NCBI GenBank assembly: GCA_017651645.1 | Contig: JAGCCO010000139.1 | Coordinates: forward strand, 1 to 5,847 | Reading direction: 5' to 3' | Length of the DNA: 5,847 nucleotides | DNA from: Bacteroidales bacterium | GTDB taxonomy: Bacteria; Bacteroidota; Bacteroidia; Bacteroidales; F082 | Shown: one piece after another, positions 4,895 to 5,847 of the stretch | How positions within the stretch are numbered: the stretch's first letter is position 1 | Layout of the letters: each line of letters opens with the position of its first letter | The notes under the pieces: model-generated | Databases searched by the model: none | Told to the model about the DNA's origin: nothing | Seen by the model: only the letters and a program-made list of their open reading frames with translations | Position numbers and translations under genes: made by a program

Positions 4895-5847
4895 TTGAAA
4901 GAACAAACAACTTCCTATATCACCATCCGTAATGCCAAGGTCAACAACCTGAAAAGCATTAGTTTACGCATTCCTAAGAACAAACTGGTCGTCATCACCG
5001 GCCTGTCGGGCTCGGGCAAATCGTCGTTGGCGTTCGACACTTTGTATGCCGAAGGGCAACGCCGCTATGTGGAGAGCCTGAGCTCGTATGCACGGCAGTT
5101 TATGGGCCGACTCAACAAGCCCGATGTGGAGAGCATCACCGGTCTCTCGCCCGCCATCGCCATAGAACAGAAGGTGAACTCGCACAACCCGCGCTCCACC
5201 GTGGGCACCAGCACCGAGATCTACGAATACCTGAAGTTGCTCTATGCCCGCATCGGCAAGACCTACTCCCCCGCCTCGGGCAAACTGGTCAAGAAGCATC
5301 AGGTGATGGATGTGGTGAATCATATCCTTGGCCTGCCGACGGGCAGTACGGCCTACATCGTCGCGCCGCTTCACCTGCCCGAAGGCCGTAGTCTCGAAGA
5401 TCACCTCAACATTCTCATGCAGCAGGGCTTCTACCGTATATTATATAATGGAGAGATCGTCAAAATCGAGGATTTCCTCGACCAGAAGAAAAAGGTCAGT
5501 GAGAAGAAGGTGAAGCTGCTCATCGACCGCATCAAAGTCAGCGAGAGCATGGACGATGCCATCGGGCGTATCTCCGACTCGGTACAGACCGCCTTCTACG
5601 AGGGCAAGGAGACCTGCCAGGTGATCAGCGAACTCGACGGCGAGCGCAAGGAAGCCGACTTCTCATCGCGTTTCGAGGCCGACGGCATCACCTTCGAGCC
5701 GCCTACGGCCAACATGTTTGCCTTCAACAACCCCTACGGCGCCTGCCCCACCTGTCAAGGTTTCGGCAGCGTCATCGGCATCGACCCCGACCTGGTGGTG
5801 CCCAACAAGAGCCTGTCGATCTACGAGAACGCCATCGCCTGCTGGCG
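4895..5847 (+). CDS. uvrA: Excinuclease ABC subunit A, N-terminal third (cut by window edge)
   Basis: 317 codons are present of an expected 900 or more. The protein opens YITIRNAKVNNLKSISLRIP, then Walker A GLSGSGKSS (36-44, Lys42), YVESLSSYARQF (58-69), the IEQK block and NPRSTVGTSTE (98-108). A UvrB-binding region follows at about 130-255, then FAFNNPYGACPTCQGFG with Cys284 and Cys287. UvrA is the damage-sensing ATPase of nucleotide excision repair, loading UvrB on DNA as a dimer. The start is taken as TTG 4895: no in-frame ATG lies upstream of the conserved YITIRNA, and the promoter is only about 20 nt away. The next in-frame ATG (Met70) falls after Walker A. Oddity: the first Cys pair of the N-terminal zinc module (CPIC in E. 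coli) is missing; the segment reads EADGITFEPPT. Codon use is G+C rich, unlike the neighbouring RhuM-Fic gene. Confidence 0.96.
   Translation, partial: MKEQTTSYITIRNAKVNNLKSISLRIPKNKLVVITGLSGSGKSSLAFDTLYAEGQRRYVESLSSYARQFMGRLNKPDVESITGLSPAIAIEQKVNSHNPRSTVGTSTEIYEYLKLLYARIGKTYSPASGKLVKKHQVMDVVNHILGLPTGSTAYIVAPLHLPEGRSLEDHLNILMQQGFYRILYNGEIVKIEDFLDQKKKVSEKKVKLLIDRIKVSESMDDAIGRISDSVQTAFYEGKETCQVISELDGERKEADFSSRFEADGITFEPPTANMFAFNNPYGACPTCQGFGSVIGIDPDLVVPNKSLSIYENAIACW

Noticed and set aside
4964..5404. 146-codon minus-strand open frame within uvrA
   Set aside because: A shadow produced by the G+C-rich third positions of uvrA.

Overview
The window looks like chromosomal DNA of a Bacteroidota member, probably a Prevotella/Segatella-like Bacteroidales. 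Every promoter I can propose has the Bacteroidota -7 box TAnnTTTG, only one gene (the sigma factor) has a clear Shine-Dalgarno sequence, and the proteins read like that phylum. Species was not determined.

Layout. (1) 1-643, minus: nearly complete CoA-transferase alpha subunit (AtoD type), running off the left edge, with a good TTTG-N20-TAAATTTG promoter. (2) 644-999: no gene; two REP-like hairpin elements in opposite orientation and a strong bidirectional terminator. (3) 1000-1868, minus: an ECF-type sigma factor and a 65-residue partner downstream. They probably form one transcript, which starts at a TTTG-N21-TATCTTTG promoter near 1974-2006 and ends at the 951-987 terminator. A strong hairpin abuts the start codon of the small gene. 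(4) 2007-2412: AT-rich DNA with no gene; it holds a perfect-looking hairpin, two imperfect 40-bp direct repeats rich in TGCAAC, and a terminator. (5) 2413-4795, minus: an accessory-looking block of three genes, of visibly lower G+C than the flanks: a helix-turn-helix (HTH_17/MerR-like) protein, a calcineurin-like metallophosphoesterase, and a RhuM-Fic/Doc fusion protein. The fusion and phosphoesterase genes are 61 nt apart and may be co-transcribed; the HTH gene has its own -7 box and terminator. (6) 4895-end, plus: the first third of uvrA, apparently starting at TTG and divergent from the RhuM-Fic gene across 99 bp with back-to-back promoters.

Housekeeping functions (CoA metabolism, sigma factor, excision repair) therefore frame a small regulatory/toxin-like islet. 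The most interesting points are the RhuM-Doc/phosphoesterase pair, the hairpin controlling the sigma partner gene, the repeat cluster beside the islet, and the compensated REP-like hairpins. No CRISPR array, tRNA, rRNA, transposase or integrase is visible.
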